Shown here: positions 35,053-47,340 of the stretch, one piece after another | Layout: each line of letters begins with the position of its first letter | Position numbering within the stretch: position 1 is the first letter of the stretch | Assembly (NCBI GenBank): GCA_033439295.1 | Contig: JAVTLE010000014.1 | Location: 4,216,001 to 4,280,000 of the forward strand | DNA length: 64,000 nt | Direction: 5' to 3' | From: Deuterostichococcus epilithicus | Taxonomy: Eukaryota > Chlorophyta > Trebouxiophyceae > Prasiolales > Stichococcaceae | The notes under the pieces: generated by a model | Told to the model about the DNA's origin: nothing | Database searches by the model: none | What the model saw: the letters and a program-made list of their open reading frames with translations, nothing else | Position numbers and translations under genes: made by a program

Positions 35053-38000
35053 ATGAGTGACCAGACTCAGCGCACAGCCTCGGCATTCATAGCAGGGGGG
35101 CTCGTAGGTGTTGCTGCGTCAGCAGCCATCATTTATGGCTTACAACCAGCAGCCACGCAATTGCAGCAGCTACCTCGCATCGCGGAACCCAGCGCACAGC
35201 GGAACCACCGCAGCGACTCTGCGTCTCTGTGGCAGCGCCTACTGGGCTCTATCACTTCCAGGCAACCGCACCAATCCGCGCCTGCAGCAAAGCGCGACCT
35301 GCTTTGGGCGGCAGCAGAGGCGCGTGCAGCACAACAGAATGGCGGCGGTGCGGCGGCGGCTGAGTGTCACAGCGCCCCCGGCGTAGCCGCGGCGAAGGAG
35401 CGGGGCGGAGCACCGCAACAAGTCGCCCCGGCAGGCGTGTCTACGGGAGCGGCTTCAGGGGAGGATGGGGAGGAGGAGGAGGATGAAATTCTTGCAGAGC
35501 ATTTCACCCGCAACACGCAGTTTTTCGGCCGGGAAGGACAAGGCCATGTGGCCGACGCCTTTGTCGTCGTTGTTGGGCTCGGGGTGAGACTCTAGCATCT
35601 GCGCTGCTGTATCTGGCAGCGCGCGCATCGCTGCTGCTTCTGCGTCTCAAACATGTGCCCAGGCTTTCGGTGACTGGACCGCTGGCCCAGAACTGGGAAC
35701 AGCATGCTGCTGCGATGCATGTTCCGCACCGGCTGCGTCGCATGTGGGTGCAAACAGAGACACCCGAGCCTGCCCCGATGGTCTACAGGGCGTCGGCAGC
35801 CACGCCGCGGCGATGCTGCTGCGGTCTGGCGTCCGCAGACTGCGCCTTATTGACTTTGACCAGGTATGGCGGCCCTTCCTTCCAGGTGCTGATCCCAGTG
35901 GCAACAGCATGCATCGCTATCGACTCCCCTATCGACTCGCTGCCAGCATAGGATGGGCGAGCAGTGCAGGCGTCCTGGTGCCACAGACCAGTGCCCTGCT
36001 GTCAGGCGTGTGCACACCACACCCTCAAGGCACCCCTCACGGGCTGCAGGGTCTTCCCAGAGCAGGTCACCAGAAGCCGAAAAGGGAAGCCTGCTGCAAC
36101 CTGAATCATCTGTCGACAGCTCCCGCAAGCTCCCGGGTTTGTGTGCCCAACCATTCGCCAGGTGACGCTGTCGTCCCTCAACCGCCACGCGGTCGCGACG
36201 CGCGCGGACGTGGGCCTGCCCAAGGCGGCGGTGCTGGCGCGGCACTTCGCCGGCATCGTGCCCGAGGCACGCGTCGAGGCGCTGGTGGAGATGTACACCG
36301 GCGAGGCGGAGGGGGCGCTGCTGGCGGGCGGCCCGGACTTCGTGGTCGACGCCATCGACAACATTGACACGAAGGCGAGTGCGGGGCAGCCGCCGCGATG
36401 TGTGCCGCCTCGCCGAGCGCGCCTGCCGCGAGGGTGCGGCCCTCTGCCGGCGCCCTGCTGGCGGCGGCGACGAAGGCTGATGCGGGGACTGCGGCGTCAG
36501 CGCCAATGCTTTGATCCAGCACCGGCGTCCCCGGAATCACCCCTCCTCGCGACAGCCCCCCAGTAGCGCCACACCTCCGCTGTTGAACGTCAAGCCGTCG
36601 TGATTTCTGATTTCTGATTTCATGCGACGTGATCGGTGGCGCCAGCCCCGGGCAGAAGGAGCATTCTGGTCGCCTTTCGGTGGCTGGGCGTTGCTTCAGC
36701 CTGGTCAAGCCCCTCCGCCAGCATGCGCGGCGGCCGGCGACTCGCCATGCCGTGCGCAGGCTCAGCGATAGGCCACATCAAACATGCCGTGGCGCATGCA
36801 TTCCGTTCGAGGTGTTCAGCCCTGCATCCCCAAAAGCCTGCCGCATCGCGCGCAGGTGGCGCTGCTGGCGGCATGCGTGCGGCGGGGCATCCCCGTGCTG
36901 TGCTGCGCGGGCGCCGGCGCCAAGGCAGACCCGAGCCGCCTCCGCTTCTGTGACGTTGCGGAGTCGTCGGCGGACCCTCTGGCGCGCTCCGTGCGCCACC
37001 GGCTGCGGCAGCAGCACGGCATCGACCGGGGTGTACAGGTCAGGGCATCGTCAGAATGGAACCTCGCACGTGTGTGGACGTGCATGCTGCACCGACTGCG
37101 GCCACAGCATCGCATCACCTGCAGCCCACAGCATGAATGCTTCTGCGGCGGCTCCCATTGCGACTGCGCCGCCTGCACGCTTGTCACCAGCCCCCTACAG
37201 CGTCTTGCATCCGTGATGCTTCCCCTCACCGTGCTCTATCTGTTCCCTCCAACCCGCCAGGTGCTGCTGAGCACGGAGCGGCCGCGCTGTCGGCTGGTGG
37301 ATAACACCGGCGGCGGCGGCAACCTGTCGGACTTCCAGGTGGGCTGCCGGAATGAGATCTTCATGCATCGTGCAAGATGGATTCAGAGGGAAACCAGCAC
37401 CCGAGCAGGTTCTCAGCATCCTGCGTCTTTGCCTCAGGGCCAGCTCAGCACCACCCGAGTGCTGCAGGGCCGCCCGACAGCGCACAGCTGGGGCTGCCGC
37501 CCCCCTGCTGCTCCGCTCCCGCACTGTGCTGCTTCCACGCTATGCAGCGCTGTCCTGCTATGCCGCCTCTATGCCGCAGGTGGTGCCGAACTTCAGGGTG
37601 CGCACCATCCCGGTCCTGGGCACGATGCCGGCGCTGTTCGGTCAGGCGGCCGCCGCGTACGTGGTCACTCAGCTGGCGCGGCAGCCATTCAGCCCAGAGC
37701 CCGTATTTGGGTGAGGCGCACCCGGGCTGCGAGACTCCCTCTCGAAACGCGACTCGGCCTGATGGAGAGCTGCAGACGGGATTCGACAGGAACTTCATCC
37801 GCAAGATTGTGGTCTGGCCCAAGTGTGATCTCCTGTCCGACCCGGGTGACTAAGGTTCGGCATGCGACTCGAGATTCCGAGCAAGGACCTGGGGCGCTGC
37901 CGCAATGCCGAACCAAGACCGAAACAAACAATAGGATGCCCCGCGTGCAGGGTGCTGCCGGCGGCGGTGACGGCGCAGCTGCAGCGGCTGCGGGAGCGAG

Positions 38001-38832
38001 AGGAGGTCCGCTTTGGGTCTGGATCCGGCGTCTGCGTCGATGCTGCCGAGGTGCGCCTCTGATGCTGTCATTCGCTGCGGGGCATGTCAGCCGAAACGCT
38101 CCTTTTTCAACGTAAGTGTCCGACTAGACCTAGGCACAATGCAAGGCAGCTCACCCAGCGGCACCATCACCAGCGCGCTGTCTCTCAGGCTCTAGCACCT
38201 TGGGAAACACCGTTCACGAAACCTCGTGCGGTGCTGCTGAAACCCTCAACCTGCCCTTCAGGTGGCGGTGCTGGTCCGGGAGGTGTGGCAGGGCGTCTCG
38301 GCGCGCGCCGCTGCGGCCGGCGAGCCGGCGCCGCAGGACAAGGGGCTGACCCGTCGCATCGACGGCCTCACGCTCACCAGGCGGGCCGCAATGTCCCCTT
38401 GCGCGAACCCCTCCTCACACAAGCAGGGTTTCCTGCCGATCCGTCTCCTCTGAGTTCCGCCGGGACTGCAGCGCCTGGCAGGGGCGCGCCCTTGAGAGCT
38501 GGGCCGGGCGCCCAGCGGAGATCGCGGACCTTGCCGTGTCGGCCCGGGGCGGCCGGTGCGGCAGCCTCGCGCCTCTGTCCGCCCGCACTCGCCAGAACAT
38601 ACGTCGGCACACACCTGCAGTCGGACATCGGCGCCCAGGCTGTGGATCGGGGGCCTGCAGGTGGGACTCCGGCAGGCCGGCAGACATCGGCAACCTGGTG
38701 CTGCTGACGTTCGCCGAGGCGGAGGCGCACGAGGAGGTGGCGGATCTGGACATGCTGCGGCAGCAGGAGAAGCGGTTCGCAGACTTTGTGGAAGCCAAGC
38801 TGGACCGCGCCCGGCGAGAGTTCCTCCAGTGA
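35053..38832 (+). CDS. tRNA threonylcarbamoyladenosine dehydratase (TcdA/Tcd1 family, E1-like)
   Basis: ATP-dependent enzyme that cyclises t6A37 to ct6A in ANN-decoding tRNAs. Nine exons (35053-35583, 35789-35863, 36162-36374, 36856-37038, 37261-37338, 37580-37710, 37951-38050, 38262-38380, 38661-38832) join in phase to 533 residues. The N-terminal anchor AFIAGGLVGVAASAAIIYG (about 11-29) recalls yeast Tcd proteins, which sit on the mitochondrial outer membrane. An acidic linker leads to HFTRNTQFFGREGQ and nucleotide-binding VVGLGGVGSHAAAMLLRSG (G175-G180). Then come RLIDFDQVTLSSLNRHA and VDAIDNIDTK with the ATP-site aspartates 265 and 268, IPVLCCAGAGAKADPSR, and FRVRTIPVLGTMPALFG. The end is NLVLLTFAEAEAHEEVADLD. 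Introns 3 and 8 are GC-AG. It could be numbered Tcd1 or Tcd2. Confidence 0.9.
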
Positions 38833-40116
38833 TTGGGTGGAGTGAGTGGAGGACGGTAAACAAGGAGGAGAATGGTGGAGCAGGGAAATTCCGAGGCGAC
38901 GTGCCGGCAGGGCGTCAGGCACTCGTCGCCGCGCTGGCTTGAGGTTCACCTGCGTTGCCAGCGCTGAGTGGACGTGCCTGTGGACGGCGGCGGCAGGCCG
39001 AGCATGCGTCCTGTTCGAGAACCCTGTGTGTAGCACGCAGTGCTGGTCTGGTTCAGGAATTCGGTGCTGCATTGGAGACGCCTTGCCCATGAAGCGAGCA
39101 GAAGCCTGCTGCTTTGCGCCATATGCGATCTTGCGCCCCGAGCGACTTGAGGTTACCTGCAGACAAGTCCTGGAGAGCAGGAAAGGTGGTTGCGGCACAG
39201 CAACAGACACGGTCATAATGCGTGGCTGCGTCCTCAACCTTGCCTTCTGGACGCAAAAGCATGTGGCATTCTTGATGTCACAGCAGTGCTGACCACCCTT
39301 TGTTCTGGGCTGCGTAACTGGAACGTCGCCAGCCTGAGATTGCAGGTATCTGCCGCAATGCACCCGCTAGCATTGGGACAGTCTGAATGATTCAATACAC
39401 CGGCCCGAAAATGCCGTGCTGAGATGTGCATTCTGTCTGGAGGTCGGGGCTGCAGCAGCATGCCACCCGCACGGTGGCCTGCCGCGGTGACCATCGTCCC
39501 AGTCCTGACTGCCTTTTATCCGATTGCGGCCTCTTCTGGAGCGAGGGCACGGCTGTGCGACCCTGCCAGGTTGCCAGGTCGGCTACCCCCATCCCCTGCC
39601 GTATTCATTTCAGTGCAGCCGCGCTGACCGGCGCCGCTGACTCAGCACTGAGAGTGTCTGCTGCTCATGCATGATGCATTGTGCCGGTCCCTTTCATGGT
39701 GGACCTGCGCTGCCGCTGGCCCGGCGGATGCCAAGAGGCCTCATTCCTTCGACTTGGTGATGGGGTTGTGGATTGGGTGCCCGTCTGGATACCTGCAGGC
39801 AGCACACGAGCGCACAATGGGAATGAGGAGGGGGCAGCTTCCAGCTCGAACCCGGGGCATGCGCTCGTCTGCCTGCAGATCTGATATCAAGTCACCATCG
39901 CGAGAGCTGCAGCGCAAACGAATGGTTGCACGGGCAGGCAAAGCTGCTGCAGCAGCCCCATGCACGCAGGCTCGTGCCCGCGACGCGGCAGCGGATCTCC
40001 CCGAAACATTTACCCATGCCTCCAGCGGCAGCGCGCCACTCCGCCACTCAGCGGGGCGCTTCAGCGGCAACCATCCAAACGGACAGGTTGGTGGGCGAGA
40101 GCGAGTGACAGGAGTG
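38833..40116. other. Convergent intergenic gap
   Basis: About 1.3 kb between the stop codons of the dehydratase and phosphatidylglycerophosphate synthase genes. It is long for two 3' UTRs, but open frames here (for example around 39667-40167) lack any family motif or supporting splice signals. Nothing further is recognised. Confidence 0.4.
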
Positions 40117-42689
40117 TCAACGAACGCGCCTGAAGTGTACCCACACGCCACGGAGGTAGGTGAATAGGCTCCACACGGCGAGCACCGCGCCGCTGTACAA
40201 CAACGCCAGCGCCGACCACGTCAGCGTGCCTATCAGGTCCGTCCCTGCAGTGGGCGGGAGACGCACAAGTCAGCTGCAGCGCGAGAAAGCTTGGGTATCT
40301 TCGCATATCGTCTGCGGCAGAATCTCTGCCGGCCCCGCTTCAAAGCTGCCTGCTCACTCCGGCGTGTTGGCGCAGCAAGCCAGCACCGGCTGCAATCAAC
40401 CGGAGGTGCTGGGAGCGCAGCTGGCGCGGGACGCGGCTCACACGAGCGCAAGGCACAGCACCCCTCCTGCAGCGCACTGGCACGAGGACCCGGCTGCGCT
40501 CAATGACAGGGAGGACAGCTGCAGCGCCTGGGGAGTGTACTGAACAGGGGCCAGGGTCTACGAACCCGGGGGGAGGGGAGGGGGGTGCACTCACATGAGG
40601 TGCCTACCAGGCGCTGGCTATCCCGCAGCGCCAGCAACGCCGAGATGCCCACCATCTGCAGCGCGGTCTTCCACTGCAGCGACAGTCGACAAAGTCGGGG
40701 ATTGTGGCGGACACCTGAGCATATTGTGAGGCAGCAGACGCATGCTTCAAAGTGAGATCTCGCAATATCTGAACTGCGCCCATGACACGGACAGGTGCAC
40801 CTAAAGATCAGACAGAAGGCCGTCATCACATGGCGCAGCAGCGGCACGTGCGTGGCCACAGAAGCTTTGCTTGAAGCTTGCAGCCGCCGCAAGGCCGGCA
40901 GTGCCGTGCAGATGCCTTTCGGTCGCCAACCAGAGTGTGTCGCAGCCATGTTTGGGGCTCACCTTCCCAAGCGAATTGACCTTCACGGCCTGCGACCACA
41001 AAGCATGCACATCGTCAGGAATTTAAGTCATCTAGGCTGCTCCCTTCCATAATTCCAGAATCACAGCTGCAGCGACTCAGAAGGCGCTTTGGCGCACAGC
41101 CTTCTGATGGGGCCACTGCCGCCGACGCCGAATCTCGGGTCAATAGCGGCGCAGACCCGCAGCTGGCGGCCGCTGCCGCGCAGACCCCTGCCGCGGCCTC
41201 ACATGTCCCTTAACTAGTGCATCCTGATGACGCCAATCGACATGAAAGCATGGCGATGTCCAGGAGACGATCAAGGCGGGGGCCAGACTGAGACTCTGCA
41301 TATTGAGGGTTTGCGGACTACCTTGTGCGCGTTGCCGCCCGAGGCGGCAGCCCACTCCCGCAGGCTGGACATCGCAATCTCGCGGCCGATGACCACCAGA
41401 ACGGGCACTGCCAGCGCGGCCTTGCCCAGCGGCGCCGGCGGGTCGCTGGCCAGCAGGATGAGGGCCGTGGCCACCATCAGCTTGTCTGCCACCGGATCGA
41501 GGAAGGCGCCGAACGCCGATGTCAGCTCCATCTGTGCAAATGCCCAGGATCTCAGAGGGTTTCAGGAATTCTTTGTAAGGATTTCTTCGTAAGCTTTTCC
41601 TACTCTAGGCCTGCATTGGAGCTACCACTGCCGTCGCCATCGTGACGTCAGGGAACAGGCGCTGCTGCTCGCCCAGGGCTCCGAGTGCAGGCGCGCAAAT
41701 AACTTGATGGCTGACGGCTCAAGGTCCATCCGGCGAGAGCCGAAATGCTACCAGATGGGCGCACCTTCCGAGCGAGATAGCCGTCAACTGCATCTGTGAT
41801 GGCTGCTCCCACAAACACGATGGCCGTCGCCAGAGGCGCGTAGTACGCTGCGGCGCACAGAGCAGAGAGGCACCTGAGCGGTTTGCAGCTTGCACATGAC
41901 ATGGCCAAGACCCCGACCTTGTGCAGCCACCAGTGGTGATCACCGCTCTTATGGACTGCTATGACATGTGCTCTGATCAGCGCCGCTGCTGCTGCTGCTG
42001 CCGCTGCTGCCAACTCCGTTCTGGAGCCGAGTCCAATGTGCGTCTCCAGCCGTCTCCACGTGTCCGGATGGTGGCGGACCCCAAGACGGCACGCAGCCCC
42101 CATGGGCCATGACAGTGCGACAAGTGGAACACAGGTGCGGCGCCCAACCAGAGGCGGCCGCCAAGTGCGACACACACATTCAGCCGGGGGCTGTCGCGCT
42201 CGCACCTGTGCTGTACCAGGTGACGACGAAGACGGGCACCAGCACCACCCGCAGCAGCGTGAGGATGTTGGGCGGCGTCAGCAGCGGCTGCGGTGGCGGG
42301 TCTTCCGCCGCGGCCTCTGCCAACTGCTCAGCGCGCCGCGAGGCGCGGTAGTAGGCCGACCGCCTGTCGATGGGCGAGTCCAGAGACTCCTGCATCCGAG
42401 CACACCTGGCCTGAAGCGTCTCCATCCGCCAACCGCCGAGGCTCCAGAGGTGCCGGGCATCCAGCATCTGTACCATCGCTTTCCTGCAAGCTGCAAGCCG
42501 TCCAGCAACAGTAGCCAGGACAGACGCCAGCAGGCCGGCTGGCGGCCAGTGTCGGCGGTAAAGCCCTGTGTGCTTGCCCCACCCGCAATGCGCAGAGGTG
42601 CAAGCATGATGGCGAGACTGAACCCTTCTGAGAACTCCCATTGAGGGCGGGCCAGGACCCGCCTGATGAGCTCGTGAGAGTTTGTGCAC
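40117..42689 (-). CDS. CDP-diacylglycerol-glycerol-3-phosphate 3-phosphatidyltransferase (PGP synthase), organellar
   Basis: Makes phosphatidylglycerophosphate, precursor of phosphatidylglycerol for thylakoids and of cardiolipin in mitochondria. Six exons (complement 42206-42689, 41765-41847, 41322-41531, 40963-40989, 40595-40673, 40117-40244) join in phase to 336 residues. The first about 75 residues are rich in Arg, His, Ser and Ala with no acidic residue until about position 77, as in an organelle transit peptide. LLTPPNILTLLRVVLVPVFV is the first membrane segment. The CDP-alcohol phosphotransferase motif D-x2-D-G-x2-A-R-x8-G-x3-D-x3-D is complete: D180, D183, G184, A187, R188, G197, D201, D205. 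VKVNSLGKWKTALQMVGI is the usual PgsA block. Hydrophobic TWSALALLYSGAVLAVWSLF closes the protein. Chloroplast versus mitochondrion is undecided. A downstream start such as 42607 in another frame would need an extra intron. Confidence 0.88.
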
Positions 42690-44476
42690 GCGTCACAACG
42701 GCTGTAGTCTCTCAAGCCCAGCGCGGTGTCATGGGCCGCGGGTCACTTGACACTACGGAATAGAGGGAGGCACAGGCACCACGCATCTACCAGCTCCAAG
42801 CTACATACTGGGAGAAGAACCTGAAGTTACATGCGCGATTGCGGGTGTCTGTCGATCGCCTTGTGCACACCTGGCTGGCTGATGAGTGGAACAGGGGCAC
42901 TCTCCGCAGTTTGCTCTTCGCGCCTGCCGCCGACATCGTCTTGACAGCCGGCGGCAGCTTCACCAATGCCTGGGTGTCAATCCTGCCGCCTCGCCCTTGT
43001 GTGCCTGGCTGTGAGCGGCACCGCAGGAGCATGAAACTTGGCGGAAGCAGGGTTGTCGTACGGCCGCAGCTTTGCGAGTGATCTGCCTGCGTGCCCTGTC
43101 ACGAATGTGTAGAATGGGGCTGTCGGTGGCAATCGGCTGCAAATTGCTGTGTGGAACTGTGAACAAGGGCTCTTGCCATTCTTGCTTGTACTATTCCTCT
43201 GCCCCCTGTGATTTCCTACGCCTTCGCTGGTTGTCGCAGCCTGCTGTGCAGCCCATACAGAGAATGAAAAGGTGTACGCGTGCATTCCTGCTGGCATACC
43301 GTGAAGTCAGCATCGACGATGGCGCACATCATCTGCGCCGCTGCCAGTAGCCGCAGACGCACAATGTTATAAGCTGTCTACAAGCTGTTGCAGAGCAAAT
43401 CACCTCGCAATATGAACAAGAAGAGCATTCAGCGCAGGCTGTGGGCTTTAGCATTGAGCCCCTCATTCGTGGTGCGTGTACCACATCTGGCGCCGCGCAC
43501 ACATTGTATTTTGACCTTGTGTCAACTAATAGCGCAGTCACAAATGCTACGGCTGTGTTGCCTGCCGCAAGGTGCACCACATTCTGGCAAGTCAGACGTT
43601 CTGTCGCGTGACGGTGTTCTGCTGAAGCTGCAAGTCATGACGGCGATTCTGAGGCAGTTTGCAGGCGGGGCGGCAGGGGTGTGGAATACTGCGACCGCAG
43701 CCGCAGGTGCTACAGGAGGTACCTGCCCTCAACGTCTGCAGCGGCTCGTGTCCACGCACCAGCCGATCATTCCGAGCAACTCTAGCAACGCTGCCTCGCG
43801 GCGCGCAGACATAGGATCACTTGTCACTGCAAGGTGAGTGCCCGGCGTCCCCACCAGAGGGAAACACAGAAAATGAAGGCGTTCCGTCGGCCACGCGGCA
43901 TCAGTCATGCGCCCCAGTAGGGTGTGCCAGTTCTGCAGTGGGTGGCAGTCCAGCAGCTAGGAGAATGCATACATGCAGAAGGAAGACAGGAAGCACAGAG
44001 TCTGGAATCATCTGACATGGCGACAACCTTGGCCTTGGTGGCATCGAGCTCACTGATGCCACACGGTCGCGGTCGCGGTATCTGCGATGCTCTTCAGTGT
44101 GTCGTCAGGTGTGGCAGCTGCCGTGCTGCCGCAAGCACTGAAACCCTGCGGCCGCATGTGCTTCATGTCGCAGGGCTCTTTGGCTCTTCACGAGGTTGCT
44201 TGAAGCCTGTGCAGCGGGGCACCTCACATGTGCTTGTAGAAGTTGACGTCATTGTCGAGCAGATGATTAGCGGTGGCCCCACGGGGTGGTTCTGGGCAGG
44301 AAGACGCTGGAGCCTTGCTCTTTGGCGGGGAGTAACAGCGTGCGTGAGGTAAAGACGTCTTGAAGTAGATACCTGGTCCCCCTGGCCTGCCTGGAATCCA
44401 AACATTTCGACCGGCCTTCAAAGCGTGCAGACTCGACAACGGAGCTGAAGCACAGGTTTTAGATCGGTCCGTGTTG
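42690..44476. other. Unassigned intergenic stretch
   Basis: The 5' side of both flanking genes. A frame at about 42839-43081 contains RVSVDRLVHTWLADEWNRG and looks moderately protein-like, but the antisense frame is open too. Frames around 43388-43840 and 43980-44350 are also unsupported. Nothing is recognised. Confidence 0.35.
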
Positions 44477-44813
44477 AAAGAGGGCTTAATGAGCCGGACA
44501 GCATCCTATACGCAAAACATGTAGACTGGGGTCTTTGAGTGGTGTAGCCACCGTTCATCTCCCAGTTACCGTTCCCAGTCGGCTAGCAGAGGCCCCCATC
44601 AGCTTGCCAGGCCGACTAGTGCCCTGTCGCATAGATGCCCGCCCTTCTGTCAGTTGCCCCTGGGAGTCGAACCTGAGACCTCAGTCTACATGTTTTGTTC
44701 AAAGAGGGCTTAATGAGCCGGACAGCATCCTATGCGCATCAACCGGACTGTTGGGAAAGAGGGCTTAATGAGCCGGACAGCATCCTATGCGCATCTCTTC
44801 CAACAGTCCGGTT
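44477..44813. repeat. Palindromic repeat cluster: three copies of a 33-40 base unit with inverted arms
   Basis: The unit AAAGAGGGCTTAATGAGCCG, continuing to a shared CATCCTAT, occurs at 44477-44509, 44701-44740 and 44756-44795. The last two are identical over 40 bases with a 55-base period. Arms of 21 bases at 44514-44534 and 44676-44696 are inverted complements with one mismatch, enclosing 141 bases. A second inverted pair of about 15 bases, AACCGGACTGTTGGG at 44741 and its complement at 44799-44813, flanks the third unit. On the minus strand 44673-44662 reads GGTTCGACTCCC, matching a tRNA-type B box, but no full cloverleaf could be folded. It may be a degenerate tRNA-derived SINE or a small hairpin element. 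Confidence 0.7.
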
Positions 44814-45135
44814 ACCCTTGGCACTTGCTGGCTGCCGTGCCGGCGCTGCACCTCGCTCGCAAGTTGCTCCGAGACAACCCGGTGGCGAACGAACCCTCTA
44901 TCAAGCAGCCGGACAAATGGACTGAACAGGAAAATTGTCTAGCTGGAAGTTCTCAAAGGGCCAGTTGAGTAAGCGAAAGGCCCCGCCTGAGGCTAGCTGC
45001 GTGTCGGAAACGTGGTCGTGTGTACACATGTGCTACGTGCGTGTGCGGCGTCCAAGGTAACCACCGGCGATGCCCGATCCTGTTCAGTTCATTTCTGTTC
45101 ACTCATGCTTGACTGAAGCCTTCTGACAGTTTACC
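44814..45135 (+). promoter_or_regulatory. 5' flank of the secreted-protein gene
   Basis: About 320 bases from the repeat cluster to the start codon. It should contain promoter and leader. No TATA box or named element was recognised with confidence. Confidence 0.3.
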
Positions 45136-47340
45136 ATGGCGCGTGTCCTCGTCGCCGCCGCCGCTTGCGTGCTGGTCCTCTTCACCGCCGGCGAGGTACG
45201 TTGTGATGCGTACCTGCAGGTTATGGAAGCCATGACTACCTGCAGCCGCCGCGGGCCCGTTGGAAGCTCGCGACATTGTCGTTCCGCATGGATTGATCGC
45301 TCCACTCATGCGATAGAAGAACTGGGCGTGCGCGACGATTGCGTACCGTGCATCTGCCGATGATTGCGTGCATGCACGCAGGCGTCCGCAGCACGCGTTC
45401 GCCTGGGTCTGGGCCGCGACCCCGCGCGTCGACAGCTTCTGCAGGAGGACGCTGATGAATCGCACTCAGGATCGCACGGTGTCACCGTCGGTGACCGCCA
45501 CTACCTAGACCTCAACGCCACACGTGCGCCCCTTCCAACTACACTTGATCAGCCTCATCCATTGCGTGCCCGGCGCACTTTATCATGCAGAGGTGTATCC
45601 GGCGTGTAACCTTTCGATTCGCGATTGCTTCCCCGTGTCTAGCAAACATATCTGATTTCATTCTCCTGATGCTTTTCAGAGATTCGGGGCGTGTACGAAG
45701 CTCAGGGACAAAACTACCCTGAGAACATCTGGTCGTCCTTCTTCGTGAGTCTGCCTACCCTTCAGCTGTGGCATCGCCAGCCCGGCATTGAGAAGTTTCT
45801 GTGCGGCTGGGCTTGACTATTCGAGTGCGGCTTCGTTTCACAACCTCAAGAGCCCACTGTGTGCGGGTTGCCGCCTTGCAGACGGAGGAGTTCCCCAACT
45901 GCAACGCAAACACGACCGTTGCCAACTGGGAGCACTTCGGGCCAACGGACGTGCCGATGATCGCCATCTCCGCGCATGCTGAGGACGCTGGCACCTATGT
46001 TGAGGCCCACCACCGCGGCACATATGGTGAGGCAGCCAGCCACGCCATAGCTTTTCAATCGTTCAGCTTTTGCCGCGCTGCAGCCTGCTACATGCCTGCA
46101 TGCTGGCCTGCCTGGTCAGCCTCCGCCGCACACTGACATGCCATGCTGCATGGCCCCTATTACACCGTTTGTTCCACATTGCTTGCCATGCCCCCAGGCG
46201 CCCGCATCCTGGAGTACGCCAACTCAACTCTGCAGCTGGTGGAGCTGGGAGAGGGCGAAAAATACTGCGTGCACTGGTGAGCCGCACTCCATCTCATATA
46301 TTTCATCCGATGTATGCAAGGTCTTTCCCTCAGCCAGCCTGCTGCTGCGCTTGCTGCTAGGATGTCAGCGGTGCATACGGCCGCTGCATGTGTGCAGACC
46401 TCCTCGCCTGCCTCAGCTGCTGTTGCACAATGTGTGTCGACCTCACATCGGGGTGGCTGTGATGGTGCATGCCAGCTACTGCATCAAGGCGCCATGCCAC
46501 ACCCATAATGACGCCTTCCGCCCCCATCCGCAGGCAGCCGTTTGTGAACGTGCACACCGGCGAGCTGCAGATCAGCTCCGTCACCCTCGCACTGTGGACG
46601 AAGGACGCCGCCGGCGCCAACAACTACACCGACCTCACCTGCGACTACGTGGCAGGTGAAACAGTCGCCATGGACTCGTCGCCACTGCTCGCCCGTCAGT
46701 TCCTCACACGCCCCATAAGCAGCGGCTGCGAGTCCCAGCCTGCATCATCGCATGCGCCACGTGCCTGGACAGCCTGCATGTCATTGCGGCGTCCCCAGGG
46801 TTGGCAAGGACGCTGGCATGTCATCCTACTGCGTTTGATGGTGCAGGCAACGAGAAGCCGGGCTGCTACCTGGGGGACGTGGCGCGCTACGAATCCACAC
46901 CAGACGTTGAGGCCCGCGCCGCCGAGATCGAGGCCTCGCCCGTCTTCCAGAATAGGTGCTCATTTCTGACTAGCAGCCTTGTTCAAGTGTGCATTCTATG
47001 TCCAGGTGTAGGCTTCTCGAGCTTGATTGCAGCTGTATCAGCACGCTCTGTATGATGGCCACTTTCTGTGCTTCCATTGCCGCCAGATGCTGTGCGCCGC
47101 ATTGAGCATGCCGGATGCCTCAAGGAGCGTCGCTCCTGGTTGGAGACTGCAGCAATGCTTTCTAGGCGGTCAATCTCCTTTTCAGCGTCTGTCTGCAGCG
47201 CTTTCAACCTCTGTGTCTAATCCTGCAGGCCGGCGGGTTCCGTGATCTCCGCCGCCGTCGCGACCTACGTCTGCCGCAACGGCGAGTGCGGCGCATCATC
47301 CCCCAAGTACGCCCGCATCGACGCCGAGCACGAGGACTAG
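45136..47340 (+). CDS. Secreted protein of unknown family
   Basis: Eight exons (45136-45195, 45382-45592, 45680-45744, 45882-46026, 46198-46276, 46534-46655, 46847-46955, 47229-47340) join in phase to exactly 300 residues. The first exon is essentially a signal peptide, MARVLVAAAACVLVLFTAGE, so the protein should enter the secretory pathway. The mature part contains EEFPNCNANTTVANWEHFGP, ILEYANSTLQLVELGEGEKY, NVHTGELQISSVTLALWTKD, and TYVCRNGECG near the end. Eight or so cysteines and several N-x-S/T sites (NTT, NST, NYT) fit a folded, glycosylated extracellular or cell-wall protein. No transmembrane segment or GPI tail is seen. I do not recognise the family and propose no function. It is convergent with the GT90 gene. 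Confidence 0.75.

Noticed and set aside
36784-38115. 443-residue plus frame as a single protein
   Set aside because: Only 36856-37038 matches the dehydratase family in that frame. Conserved segments afterwards are in other frames separated by good splice sites.
44662-44673. A tRNA gene on the minus strand
   Set aside because: Only a B-box-like string is present. The T-stem pairs poorly and no A box, anticodon arm or acceptor stem could be assembled.
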